Source of the DNA: Macrolepiota albuminosa
Taxonomy: Eukaryota > Basidiomycota > Agaricomycetes > Agaricales > Agaricaceae
Direction: 5' to 3'
NCBI GenBank assembly: GCA_027475525.1
Contig: JAMWFC010000037.1
Coordinates: 129,419 to 193,418, forward strand
DNA length: 64,000 nt
A program made the translations under genes and the position numbers. Position 1 is the first letter of the stretch. Each line of letters opens with the position of its first letter. The notes below the pieces were generated by a model, which was not told where the DNA came from, ran no database searches, and worked only from the letters and a program-made list of their open reading frames with translations. This document shows, one piece after another, positions 22,901 to 34,719 of this stretch.

Positions 22901-23664
22901 CAGATTCTTTCATTTTATGGTGTCTGCTTTCATAAAGCACGTATTGGGTGTTGATACTGAACACGAAGGCTTGTACGGTCACATGTCTGCATACTACGGG
23001 ACAGTCGAGCAGCAAGGTAGACTTATCTTGCATCTGCATATGCTCCTTTGGCTTCGTGGAAGTCTATCACCTGAGGAAGCTTGTCGGAAAATCATGGACC
23101 CCTCATCTGATTTTCAGAGGGCCCTAGTGGAATATCTGGAATCTGCCTTCACCGGCGACTTCCTTACTGGGACAATGGACGAAGTAATAGATAACATTGA
23201 AAAATCCAAGAAGATGCCAGAATATATTGATTCCACATGGACGATGCCCCAGCCCCCTCCTCCCGATCATTTGTGTCAGAGTAAACAAGAAACTTCAATC
23301 AACAAACTCTCAGTACCAACAGCCCATGATGCTTCTACGGACAATATACCCAATGCTGGTCAATCTGACCCTCAGGCACTGCCCCAGAAGTGTGTCGGAT
23401 GTGAGGAGACATCTAATTGGTGGACTCAATTCCGTAACACTGTAGATGACATTGTATTTAGGTCAAATGTGCATACCTGCCATACATCATATAAGAAGGA
23501 CGGAAGTAAAAAATTAGGCAAAGAGAATAAAGGGTGTCTAGACAACAAATGGGGCAGATGTAAGGCTTGGTTTCCCAAAGAACTCTTTCAACAGACTGAA
23601 GTCGACCCTCTAACAGGTGCGCTCAATATGCGTAAAGCGGAACCATGGCTGAACACATTCACCA

Positions 23665-23818
23665 CATCTTTGAGTTATTTGTTTAGATGCAACACTGATG
23701 TAACTAGTCTTCGTTCAGGAACGGCGGTCAGGGGTGTCCTTCATCTTTGAGTTATTTGTTTAGATGCAACACTGATGTAACTAGTCTTCGTTCAGGAACG
23801 GCGGTCAGGGGTGTCCTT
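23665..23818. repeat. 77-bp tandem duplication (5)
   Basis: Copies at 23665 and 23742. It shifts the Rep-helicase frame just before the catalytic tyrosine motif; dropping one copy restores the frame. Confidence 0.95.
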
Positions 23819-26800
23819 TTATATGTCACTAAATATATAACTAAATCATCGCTTAAAACATACACAGCATTTGAGGCTGTTGGCACAGTGCTCACAAAAT
23901 ACCAAGATATTGTTAACGGACCTCTCCCACAGCAAGAAAAAGCAAGGTCTCTCATGACAAAAATGGCTAATGTAATGAGTGCAAAGTCAGAAATGGGTTT
24001 CCCGATAATTTGTATGTACCTTCTTGGTAACTCCGATCATTACACCGACCATAAATTCACCAATCTTCATTGGCCCAGCTTCGTCCACAAGGTCAAACGT
24101 GCTTGGCCCGACGATCAGCCAACTGACAGTTCATACAGATCTGACAAAATAGTGATCATCAGAAAGAAAGGCCGAGTGGTGGGACTATCTCCTGTGTTTG
24201 ACTACATATACCGTGGCATAGAATTGCACAACATGACATTGTAGGAATGGGCTTCTAGATGCGAACGAGTAAAATCAACTCGTAGAGGGAACAAAAGTTG
24301 CAAGTCTAAATCGGCCAACACGCTGACCGTCAACTTTACAGACGATCATCCCTTGTCGGACTCCCATGCTACCCTTGTATATCCGCCAGGGCAGAAGCGC
24401 GTGCCCAATTTCATTGGTCCTACTCTTCCAAGGTGTGATAAAGGGGATAGAGATGAATACTGCGTCACAATGCTTACCTTATTCAAGCCTTGGCGTTCAG
24501 GTGCTGATTTAAAAAACAAGTATGATTTATGGAGCACGGCATTCGACAACCATCATTTTACCGAAAGGCAACTGTGTCTTATGGCTAATATGAATATTAA
24601 GTATGAGTGTTTGGATGCCCGTGACGATTTCTATGCACAGTTGAAGCGAGGCGGTGTGGCATTCCCGGGAATGGACAATTCAGTTTCCAATGTCAGAGAT
24701 ATCGAACAAAAGGATCATATGGACGACGAAGATAACGGACAACCTGAGGACTACGGGATAGACCTTGACTGTAGTAATGAGCTTGGCAAAACCGAACTAA
24801 AACGTTGGAGAGATATGGCTATTATGACTTCCACCATGACGAGCCTGAATTGGGATAAGCCTGTAATGGGCCAAACCTCCCCTGTTACAACGAAGCATTC
24901 ACCTTCTGTGTCAGACATGCCCAGTACTTACTGGAGACATAAGGTCAGTGAAACTCATGCGTCCATACTAAAAGATAGGCAAAAAGACATGTTGTTTGTT
25001 CATGAACAGCACGTTGGAAGATCGGATGAACAAAACAAGCCGGGCATTGTGGAAGTATGTGATCATAGTTTCCTAGAGAAAAAACATTTGAATATCAAAT
25101 GGGAACCCACTATATCCAAAATTACTACCAGTTTCAATCTCAATGAGGAACAAACCAGAGCATTTAGAATAGTGGCTAACCACGCTGCCACTTCTAACCC
25201 CGAACAGTTGAGAATGTATATGGGGGGTATGGGGGGCACCGGGAAAACACAGGTGCTTAAAGCGCTGTCCCAATACTTTGCAGCCCATGGAGAATCTCAT
25301 AGGTTTGCAGTGGTTGCTCCTACCGGCACTGCAGCATCACTGTTAGGTGGATCGACTTACCATTATCTGTTTGGAATTAATGATATGGTACGTGACTCTC
25401 CGGCACAACTGGCTCAAGTAAAGTCACGCCTTATTGGGGTGCAATATGTATTTTTTAACAAAGTATCCATGTTGTCTTGCAGGGATATGTACAAGATATC
25501 AGCACGCCTTACTCAGATTACAGGTCTGTCGCACCTTCCTTTTGGCAGTATGAACATGGTGTTTGCTGGCGATTTTGCCCAGCTGCTGCCAGTAACTGGC
25601 CGTGAGAATGCAGCGCTGTATAGTCGCAGTGTGGGTATGCAATCTATCAATCTGAATGAACAAAAGGCTGCATTGGGTAAAGCAGTTTGGCACCAGATTA
25701 CTGCAGTAGTCATATTGAGACAGAATATGAGACAGACAATGCAAAGTCCAGACGACAAATCCTTTAGAACGGCCCTCGCTAACATGAGGTATCAAGCATG
25801 CACCAAAGACGATATCCAGTTCCTGGAGTCTTGGCAAGTCTCCAATCTTTCAGACTCCTCGCTTCTCAATGATGACTTCCGTAATGTGTCTATCATAACA
25901 GCACACAACATAGATAAAGATGCTGTCAATGTGGTTGGAAGTAGCAGATTTGCCCTGGAGAGTGGACTCAAGCTGACAGATTTCTTTAGCGAAGATACTG
26001 TACTTGACAAGGGTGACGAGAGCACATGCCAAGGTAAAGGTCGAGGAGCATCAGGTAGAAACAGAGTTCCTCTACACTCCTCTATTCAGAATATTCTATG
26101 GGAGCAGCCTCCGTCATCCACATCTGGTCAAGTTGCAGGCAAACTGTCGCTATGCGTCGACTTACCTATTATCATTAAGACTAACATTGCCACCGAGCTC
26201 TGTATCACAAATGGTCAAGAAGGTTACGTATATGGATGGAAGTCATGTACGGGTTCTGTTGGTCAACGTATGATAGACACGCTGTTTGTAAAACTGAAGA
26301 ATCCACCGCATCACGTACAAATAGAAGGTCTTCCTGAAGACGTAGTACCAATAACTAGAAGCACTGTTTCGACTGAATGCAGTCTACCTAATGACCAAAA
26401 GATTACAATTTCGCGATCACAAATCGAAATACTCGTCAACTATGCTATAACCAATTACGCTAGCCAAGGGAAGACTAGGCCTTTCAATCCTGTTGACTTG
26501 TTCAAATGTCAATCCCATCAGGCTTACTATACAGCACTGTCCCGAAGCGCTACTGCAGCCGGCACTATTATAATACGTGGATTTGACAGAACCATCATTC
26601 AAGGAAAAGCAACTGGTGCACTATGCCAGGAGTTCCGGGATTTAGAGTTGCTGGATGAGATAACGAGGCTGAGGTATGTAGGGAAGCTGCCAAAGGGTTT
26701 CCATGACGCTCCAAGACGGTCCGATTTGATAGCATCATTTAGACAATGCAAAAGTGACACATACTTTCCTCCTCATTTGCATCCGTCCCTGAGATGGGGT

Positions 26801-27334
26801 AAAAACGATCAATTTGATGATTCAGGGTACATAGATATCAATTGGCATATAATATCAAGAGAGAGGCCGCTACAAGAAAGGCCATTGCCCAAAAACACTT
26901 TCATCCCTGCCAGAGGGGCCAAGGTATACAAGGATCCATGCAGCACAGGAAAATGGAAGATGCAGGAAGACATTGAGCATGGTCCAAGCAAACGCCGACA
27001 GTTGAGTCATGCAGATAGTCTGTCTATTTTGCAAGGTACTTGTCTCCCCTTTGCCTGTTCATGGAAGCTGAACAGTTGCACATACGATTCTGTATTGTCT
27101 ATTATATACAATTTATGGCGAGAAGATCCTCTAGAATGGTCTCGAAAGCTTAGTGCATTGAGCCCGCGTCTAAACAAACATCTAGTGAAGGATTTCCATA
27201 GTATTGCCCCAGGAGATCATGAGGCCCTTGAGGAGACCAGGGAATGGCTTCGGACCAAGCTGTCTCAGAGGAATCACAGAGAGTTCCCGTTTGGTGAATA
27301 CACGTCTGTACACTCTTTGATTAACGAACTATCT

Positions 27335-27488
27335 GTCAACGTGTCAGATGTGCTTGATTCGTTTATGGTCTGTCCAGCTCACCATGCCACGGCCCGTCGG
27401 AGAGTGAAATCGTCAACGTGTCAGATGTGCTTGATTCGTTTATGGTCTGTCCAGCTCACCATGCCACGGCCCGTCAGAGAGTGAAATC
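27335..27488. repeat. 77-bp tandem duplication (6)
   Basis: Copies at 27335 and 27412, with one G/A mismatch. It shifts the frame in the C-terminal region of the Rep-helicase; dropping one copy restores it. Confidence 0.95.
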
Positions 27489-27949
27489 AAAATCAGTAAT
27501 GATCATACTGATGCCAGGAAGACCATCCATTCATGAGCATGTTGATGACTTTTGGTGCTATACAAGCACAAGGTGTGATTCATGTGCGAGACGACTAATC
27601 AAGGTTTCTCAGTTTCTGATGGCCCCTCCGATTATCTATTTTGATATATCAAGTGTATCAGTCGACGTGGATAAGAGGCTTGAAATCACGACCGTTGATT
27701 CTTCGAGGGTGAGTAAGTACACACTAAAAGGAGTTATATATTTTGGCAACTCTCATTTTTCAAGCCACTACGTATCTTCATCTAACGAATCTTGGCATCA
27801 TGACGGATTGACAACTGGATATAAAATGATAAAGGAAAGTGAATCTATGAGCTTGATTGATATGTCAAAGTGCAATTCCAGGACAGCCACGTTGGCTGTA
27901 TACATCAGGAGAGATTGATCACATCAATGGAAGTGGTAGATTACGTAAA

Positions 27950-28058
27950 CAACTGCTGGAGCATCAGCTTACATAACCTATTGATGGAGCAGCGGCTTAC
28001 ATAAACTGTTGCTGTAGTGTCAGCTTACATAAACTGCTGCTGGAGCAGCTTACAACAG
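27950..28058 (-). repeat. 28-bp minisatellite, inverted group
   Basis: About three and a half copies of the same unit as 19687-19966 but in the opposite orientation (CAGCTTACATAAAC... on the plus strand), starting some 30 bp after the Rep-helicase stop. Confidence 0.8.
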
Positions 28059-28141
28059 CAGGTTACTCTAGTATGACATAAATATTGGATCGAGCGTTTT
28101 TACCGTCTTCTGTGCGGTAAACAATTTACCAATCTTATTTG

Positions 28142-28295
28142 TTTCAGACACTGGATGTTGTACCGTCTTGTTTGATGGTATACATGATAATTGGACAAAC
28201 GGACTAAAAAAAGGCGGCTTTCAGACACTGGATGTTGTACCGTCTTGTTTGATGGTATACATGATAATTGGACAAACGGACTAAAAAAAGGCGGC
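28142..28295. repeat. 77-bp tandem duplication (7)
   Basis: Copies at 28142 and 28219, in the spacer between the Rep-helicase and the JmjC-like gene. Nothing else is seen between 28070 and 28350 except a hairpin at about 28338-28366 (ATTCGCTTA / TAAGCGAAT). Confidence 0.9.
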
Positions 28296-28352
28296 GACAT
28301 AAACTACAACAAATAACAAACGCTACGACCGTCTCGGATTCGCTTAGCAGCT

Positions 28353-31045
28353 AGATTAAGCGAATGAGTACAATATCGACACCTGTACTGAGCAACTTAC
28401 CAGGCCTGTCTGATGATTCGTCTTCACTGCTTGAGCTACTCGATTTATCACTTGCTTGGCTGGGACTACGGGGCGTATCTGTAGGAGCGAGAACTTGTCT
28501 TCACTGCTTGAGCTACTCGATTTATCACTTGCTTGGCTGGGACTACGGGGCGTATCTGTAGGAGCGAGAACGGGAGATTCGGGGGGGGGTGTCACTGATA
28601 TAACCGGCCTCGGGGCAGGCATTGTAAGTTTTTAATTCATCGACAGAAAATTCGACCCAGCAAGACAAGTCAGCGTCTTCTTCGCGTCGGGGATTGAAAT
28701 TTGTGAGTGTGACGCCGAGTTGGCGTGCAATCGTGGAATCCCGCCAAACATAACCATCGATGTACGGATAAGCTGAGGAAGTATGAAAAAATGTCAGAAC
28801 TTATATGCGGAAAACACTCACGGAAGTCAACTGTTGGAACTTTGCGAATAATGTATTGGCTGCCCCTCCAGGCAAACGTTAATTCAGCAGGATCGACATC
28901 GGAAGCACCAAGACACGGACGGACAAGGGTGTACGCCTTCCAGGCAGGTCCGTCATGGAGGACGGATTGGATATTGATACAAGTTGTTGACGGGGGTGTA
29001 TCTGCGTCGGAACCGCGTATATGATTCAGCCATGCAATTTTTTTGTAGTGCATAAGTACACAAGCATGGATAGCCAGGAACCGAGATGATATGTGTTCAA
29101 GCGCAGGCAGACCCGTTATGATACTGCCATCGGACTCGCTTTCGAGTTCGTGATTGGAGAAGAACCAGTACATCAGCCTTCGTGCGCGGACCCGGTTTTT
29201 TACGGACACCTCAAAGGATCGAAGATCGCCGTTCCAAGCATGGTCCAAAGGCGCAAGTGCATCATGCAATTCAAAATAGTTGCATAAATGAAGAAGTATC
29301 AGCACGCCGTCCCATGAATTTGTGTTCAGAACGTGACCATTGTCGTAATCTGCACATACGTGAATGGTATAAACAGATGTGACGATGACTTCACGTACCA
29401 TGATCGAACGTGACCATTGTCGTAATCTGCACATACGTGAATGGTATAAACAGATGTGACGATGACTTCACGTACCATGATCAGTCACCAAATTGACGAG
29501 AACAAGGACAAAATACGTGAGGAGGCGCATCAGCACTGTGTCTGATGCGGGACCGTGGTCCGTGTTGGATATTGATGTCGAAGCGATGTAATGGTGATAC
29601 AAGCCGATTATTGAGGCAGCGAGAGTCGATGTATTGTAGAAATGACCCCCACGGCATATTGTAGGTATTGGAGTAACTACGGCATGAGGCAAGCACGGGC
29701 GCATGATGCTGTAATAATACATTATCAGTAAATAATACAAGGAAAAGAAATAATCAGTTGACAAACAGCATGGAACCCGGCTGCAGAACAAGGAGCTCTT
29801 ATCAGTAAACAATACAAGGAAAAGAAATAATCAGTTGACAAACAGCATGGAACCCGGCTGCAGAACAAGGAGCTCAACGTCCCACTTTTCATCGTTTGGC
29901 TTTCTGGTGTAGAAATCGTTAACGTAAAGGTCCCATGCTCCGAAGTCATCGTAATTTCCAGATTTGGGCGCCACCACGAACCACAACTTCACGCCAGTCT
30001 CAATGAAGATGAACGTAGCAAAACCATTGGCGTTGATGTGCCAGTAATGGTGGGTGCCACTGGTGGAAGCAAGATTCCATCGCATATCAGAAATTGGATA
30101 AAAATCGTCCACTTTACAGTACCCGTGACCTTGAACTTTTCCCCAGACAGCCGAGTCGCTCGAGAACGGGAGGCGTGGGAAAGTTTCTAGGGAGGCAGGG
30201 ATATCCAAAGCACTTAATGATCTTGGGTACGAAGATTCTAGCGTCCTTAGAAGATCCCGAGGTGTCGCATGCTTTAAACGCTCGGTACCAGATATGGTGA
30301 AATCTGTGGGAAAAGGAATTAAAATTAAAGATAATAAAAATGTTACAAAGGAGCTTGAGCGTACCATGCACCTGGATAACATTGTCCAAGACGCATACGT
30401 CTGATAAGGAGCGTGCATTGAAACCTGGGTCAATATGCTGGTCCCCAATGACAAGAATACAAGAATGCGACGTTAAGGTTTTGGAGAGAGCAAGTGAAGA
30501 GGAAGAGTGATACTCGGTTTGAGTCATCACCTTCACAGATGAGGGTCGAACCCGATGGGCAACAGATGCGGCATACAATCTGCAAAACCAAACAAGGTCC
30601 CTGTCGAGCTACAGAGCAGTGAACGGAAGGCTACTAGAACGGAATAGAATATATACGCACATGAAATCTTGGTGTGTATTCAAACATCCCATCGCCGCCA
30701 GACAATGGTATATGTACGGTGTCCCCTTCACGGAGAATCCATGGTTCTGAGAGATCAAGACGATTCGGAGCTTTGACGGTATGGCTATCCTCATCATCCT
30801 AAACCCAGAATCACAGCCAGTTGATCAACGCATAGACAGTAACTCACCGTAGACTCAAGGGTCAGGTCAATGTAACCCCGATCCGTCTCAACATTTTCAA
30901 GGGGTGAAGCAACTGCCGTTCCCTCAGCGGAGTCGTTGGAGAAATTGCTATCGTTATCTGAGTCCATCGTGGGAGGCTCGCTAGCGCTATCAGAGTCTAC
31001 ATGAGCCTTACTCGTGTAGTTTTGTTTCCTCTTCCTAGGTGTCAA
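28353..31045 (-). CDS. JmjC-like protein, about seven exons
   Basis: Exons read minus: 31045-30848, 30798-30661, 30579-30365, 30303-29840, 29708-29489, then from about 29350 and about 28770 to a stop near 28353. The N terminus is basic then acidic (MTPRKRKQNY, DSDNDSNFSND). The core HHYWHINANGFATF, TGVKLWFVV, LPHAVVTP and CRGGHFYNTS matches the JmjC fold of iron/2-oxoglutarate oxygenases, which in other proteins demethylate histones. The usual HxD iron pair reads H-I-N here, so activity is doubtful. The tail is Ser-rich. An 8-C run at 28577-28584 seems to shift the frame from YISDTPP to PPESPVLAP. 77-bp duplications at 28420, 29329 and 29722 fall inside the gene. Its target is unknown. Confidence 0.6.
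28420..28573. repeat. 77-bp tandem duplication (8)
   Basis: Copies at 28420 and 28497, in the Ser-rich tail of the JmjC-like gene, which it frameshifts. Confidence 0.9.
29329..29482. repeat. 77-bp tandem duplication (9)
   Basis: Copies at 29329 and 29406. It doubles an intron end and exon start of the JmjC-like gene. Confidence 0.9.
29722..29875. repeat. 77-bp tandem duplication (10)
   Basis: Copies at 29722 and 29799 with one T/C mismatch. It doubles the exon end (LQPGSMLF) and most of the following intron of the JmjC-like gene. Confidence 0.9.
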
Positions 31046-31060
31046 GGGTGCCGTATTACG

Positions 31061-33213
31061 TCACTTGTTTTTGGCCGCAATACGCGCTGACTTTCTCCGC
31101 TTTCCTTTCAAAGTCTTAGCGGAGCCGACAGTCACTGCCAGGTCGGAAGTAGGCAAATCGTCGTTAACTGCTGTCTCGGAGGCGTTGTCTAAAGTTAGTG
31201 AACCAATACCGGTAACTACGGGTGTCACCTGTTCTCCATCCGGTACGTCTGTCCTGGGAATAAATGCCCCAGTAGCAGGTGCTGTATTGGAATTAGTATG
31301 CTCACGGGCACCTGCAGGGGAATCCTCAATGTCACAATTCAAAACGTCGGGTGCCACATCCATGGGGTCCAGTTCGGGGGAATCCTCAACTTCACAATTC
31401 GAAATAATGGGCGACACGTCCATAGCGTCATCCAAGGCATGGACGGTATTCGGAGAGGAAGGGACATTGGTTAACTTGTTATAGTTTTCGGATCCCGTGG
31501 GGTCTTCCAATGCACGGTCGAGTGCGTCTGTACAAGGGGACGGGTCAAGACGGGTATCCTCAGCATCGTTATTGGAGATATCAGGTGACACGTCCATAAG
31601 GTCCCCTAAATCTGGAGAAATGGTCGAGTTGTCTGAATTTTCAGGTCGTGTAGGTGAAGACTGCTCATTACCATGAGGCTTGTCACCAACGGTTGGATGA
31701 GGAATATCTACGTGACCTGACGGGCTTGCCGAGCGAATAAGGGGTCCTGGTAAGTCAACCAATCCAACAGGGAACGGAGCGGGTCCAAACAACGGGCTTG
31801 CATCATCATCTTGTTCGGCTTCGTCGCTCGTTGAAGTGGTCGATGCAGCAATCAAAGGAACATGCGAAGCATCAGGCGGGGGCTTCTTAGAAGGTGAAGG
31901 GACAGATACGATTTCAATCCAAGCAGGAGCCGCTTCGTTGATTTGATCAGTTAAGGTATTCAAGGCAGATGACAGCTCGGTTAGCAGGTCACCACCCTGA
32001 GCTGCCGAGAACAACACTCTCCACAATGCTTGATCCGCCTCAACGACGATACGTGGACGTTCCAGCCCACCAACATGCCTCCAAAGCTTGAAAAGCAATC
32101 AGAGCTGCTCAAACAAAATAAAATATATATATCAATTTACCTGTAGCAGGGAGTCTTTACCGGTTAGTGTACCATATTCGCGAGGAAGAAGTAACATTAG
32201 GGGGGATACGAGTAATGCCAGATAAAGGGAGTTGTGCATAATAGTCGAGCAACCATATGAACCGGCACCGTCAATGGCACCGCCATGCGTAGTATGGAGG
32301 TATTTCAATTGGTCTTGATCGCTAGATCTGCTTTCGCTATACACAACAAAGACAATGAGCAGCCATTATAATAAGGTCGAGAAGGGAAATACTCGTCAAC
32401 AATGATATCTTTGATTGCCATGATATCGGACGGTAGATAAAGGTTACCCTGAGGCAACTTTAATGGACATTCGAACTGATATCAATTAAAATTACCTTTA
32501 ATAGGCAACTTAGATGTAACGCCGCACTAGTAAGATTGATTATGGTGTTTTGAACACCCTTATTGCTGATCCAAGAAGTGAGTTCGGAGTATAGCTTCAT
32601 GTGAGGACCCGTAAACTTGGGGGTAGGACGGTCTCTCGGTCGTTCTCCTCTAGATTCGGCATTTATCTTTTTCAGATGTTGTATGAGGTTTTTATGGAAT
32701 TTCCTGATAAGGTTTGGGAGTGAGTTGAAAGGGTTTACCGGCTAAAACACAAACTCAAACAATGAAATAGATAATAGAAGATGAACCTACTGAATGGCTA
32801 TTCTCCATCATTGGCCCCGAGGTTCGTGGAGGGCGCATCTCATCCTCACATACAAGCGTGTATATGTCGAGTACACGATATGACATAATAACTTTAAAAA
32901 AGGCTTCGAGTGCCTTATCTTTCGGTACACAATAAACAGGGACATCATTTATAGTATCTCGAAATATGGAGAATACGTCTGAACGGCTAGCAAGAGAAAT
33001 ATTTTTTTCTGCCTCAGACAACACACGTGCAAGCGCCTTAAATAGGTCAGCAGAGCATGCATAAAGAATATCTAAGTAACTTGCCGCCACAGGTGTGCTG
33101 TCAAAGTGAGAAGACAGGTCATGAGTGTTAGGAATAACGTCTGAATACCATGAGTGATTATAAAACTTAGAGTTGTCGAGGCGAGGGTGGTGAGATGACA
33201 TTATACCGTCCAT
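31061..33213 (-). CDS. Unknown multi-exon gene with acidic C-terminal half
   Basis: A likely start is MDGIMSSHHPRLDNSKFY at 33213, although the frame is open from 33297. The first exon ends near 32791 at a GTAGGT donor. Later exons include PTPKFTGPHMKLYSELTSW, LPSDIMAIKDIIVDE and SDQDQLKYLHTTHGGAID. The final exon (about 32090-31061) is rich in Asp, Pro and Ser with internal near-repeats (MDVSPDISN, MDVSPIISN, MDVAPDVLN) and ends in the basic KGKRRKSARIAAKNK, like a nuclear localisation signal. It lies 16 bp before the JmjC-like gene, same strand, so the two could be one transcription unit or even one gene. No known domain. Confidence 0.45.
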
Positions 33214-33299
33214 GGTGACAATTGAAGAACAAGAACGGATTTGAACAATCAAACACAAATCATACAACAACGATAAACATACACATTCATTTGTCATCC

Positions 33300-34157
33300 G
33301 CTGCTGGAGCTACGACCGCCCACGATTGGCACTTTCTGATGGAACATGTTTCTGGAACCAGCGGATTATTCTAGAATGGAGTGGAAGATTTTAGATAACA
33401 TGACGTGACAGCTCTGCAGCAATCTCCGTGTAACCGTGAGCAGTTTTGTTTGTCAGCCATGGAGTCTCAAGCATGCGTTGTTGGCATTCAAAGTGCTAGG
33501 TATGTCTCCTCCACCCGCACGATTATATGTTCTAAGAAATTCATATAGTCCCACTGGCAGGTCATATGCAGCCAATCCCAAATGTGGGTAAAGCCAGCAT
33601 ATAGATGAAGGGCTCTACATGTCCAGTACTATGGTACAGTTCGTTCTTATTGATTCTTTCCATGTTTGATAGCATTGACATTGTTGGATTACAGCTGAAT
33701 GTAAGCTTTGAAGCTGGTGATTGAATATCCTACGTCTCACCCATCTAAGAAAAATAAAAACTTACTCACTTCCCCTTGCTCCCACAGACGCATTCGTATT
33801 CCGCCTGCACCGTGGCGAAGTAGGTGACACAGCTTATCTATCCACGGTACCGTTTTATCTGTTGAATTATGAGTAGAAACTCAACAGGGTCTCATCAGAC
33901 CCAATTCAGACGAAAGATGAAAAGCCCCAATTTGATGTTGACAGAGGTACGAGGTTGTCCCTTCCATTTATTTAATAACTAACATATGTATATTCTTAAT
34001 TATCCTACTAGATGTCAAGGGATCGGAGTCACCATTTCTATTTCTTGCCCTCAATATTCTACTCTCCATCTCTGTTCCAGAATGCAGTAGAGAAGAAAAC
34101 CATTTACACAAGTTAGTTTCTATTTAACATTGGCAAATTATGACGGTAAAAAGCATA
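33300..34157. other. Spacer, no gene seen
   Basis: I see no exon structure with recognisable content here. It lies upstream of the gene ending at 31061 and may hold its promoter. Confidence 0.35.
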
Positions 34158-34285
34158 GGTATGGCCAAAACCATCCTCTGGGTGTTAAATCTGTGCTAGA
34201 GCTGTAGAACCGTGCATAACCCTTGGGTATGGCCAGGACCATCCTCTTGGTGCTAAATCTGTGCTAGAGCCTGTAGAATTCACTG
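34158..34285 (+). repeat. Imperfect tandem repeat, two copies of about 67 bp
   Basis: GGTATGGCCAAAACCATCCT at 34158 recurs as GGTATGGCCAGGACCATCCT at 34225, with further shared sequence to CTGTAGAA. The copies differ by several bases, so this is a real, old duplication, unlike the 77-bp set. Confidence 0.7.
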
Positions 34286-34336
34286 CTTCGCATCATCCCA
34301 GCCATACCTTCGGCATCCAGACTGGCACTGGTGACA

Positions 34337-34640
34337 ACTCATCTTACTACATTATATTCTCTCAGAAGGCTCAATTCTTGTACCAACCTCTGTACACGCT
34401 CTTGGAAACAACAACCTGGAAATGACGACCTCCTGACCCTTGACCATGACAGAAAAGATATCACAATACCCTCTATGTACACGAGTTTGAAGCACGAGTA
34501 TTCGAATGCTATTATCACGCACTCCTCGAGATTTACAGGACACTCGAAATATATCTATCACGGACAACAAACCTATCCTCTCCTGTTTGCCACCTGCTGC
34601 CTGAACAACGAGAACCTTTCCCACTACTGATGCGTGGGCA
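34337..34640 (+). pseudogene. Possible decayed coding fragment
   Basis: One plus frame reads FSQKAQFLYQPLYTLLETTT, then meets three TGA codons within about 10 codons, then RYHNTLYVHEFEARVFECYY and on to PLLMRGQVFMM. The stops sit where Arg (CGA) would read smoothly, the same decay seen in the retrotransposons. The family is not recognised. Confidence 0.25.
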
Positions 34641-34719
34641 GGTATTTATGATGAAAGGCTGCGTCGGACTTGTTAACGGCACCCGAACTCATCATTTTGA
34701 CTACAGTACACGCATTAAA

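Larger units (their letters stand above)
20646..27918 (+). pseudogene. Helitron Rep-helicase (Rep + PIF1-type helicase) with C-terminal cysteine-protease-like region
   Basis: Three open stretches (20646-23750, 23747-24244, 24353-27484) plus 27418-27918 form one protein once two 77-bp duplications are collapsed. Then only one stop remains, TAG at 24242-24244 (LHNMTL, stop, EWASR). The N-terminal part has a Cys-rich region (CAVCGLL, CSECRIPL) and the Helitron-like N domain (MFPWLFPYGFGG). The Rep nuclease shows the histidine motif HLHMLLWLRG near 23030 and the tyrosine motif YVTKYITK near 23820. The helicase shows Walker A GGMGGTGKT near 25225, AGDFAQLLPV near 25565 and the late motif NYASQGKTRPF near 26452. 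After the helicase come NSCTYDSVLSIIYNLW (27070) and GNSHFSSHYV (27748), which look like the Cys and His boxes of a ubiquitin-protease-like fold. The start is uncertain; the first ATG may belong to an upstream exon. Confidence 0.85.
14200..28070 (+). mobile_element. Helitron-like element (approximate limits)
   Basis: The block has one Rep-helicase gene (20646-27918) and, upstream, a divergent pair of intron-rich genes X and Y. A family of 28-bp minisatellites occurs at the left (14205-14312), between Y and the helicase (19687-19966) and, in reverse orientation, at the right (27950-28058). I could not fix a 5' TC end or a 3' CTRR end with a hairpin, so the limits are set by the repeats only. 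Whether X and Y belong to the transposon is inferred from position. Confidence 0.6.

Noticed and set aside
28338..28366. Hairpin ATTCGCTTA...TAAGCGAAT as the Helitron 3' end
   Set aside because: No CTRR end follows at the usual distance, and the sequence overlaps the end of the convergent JmjC-like gene. It may be a shared terminator region.
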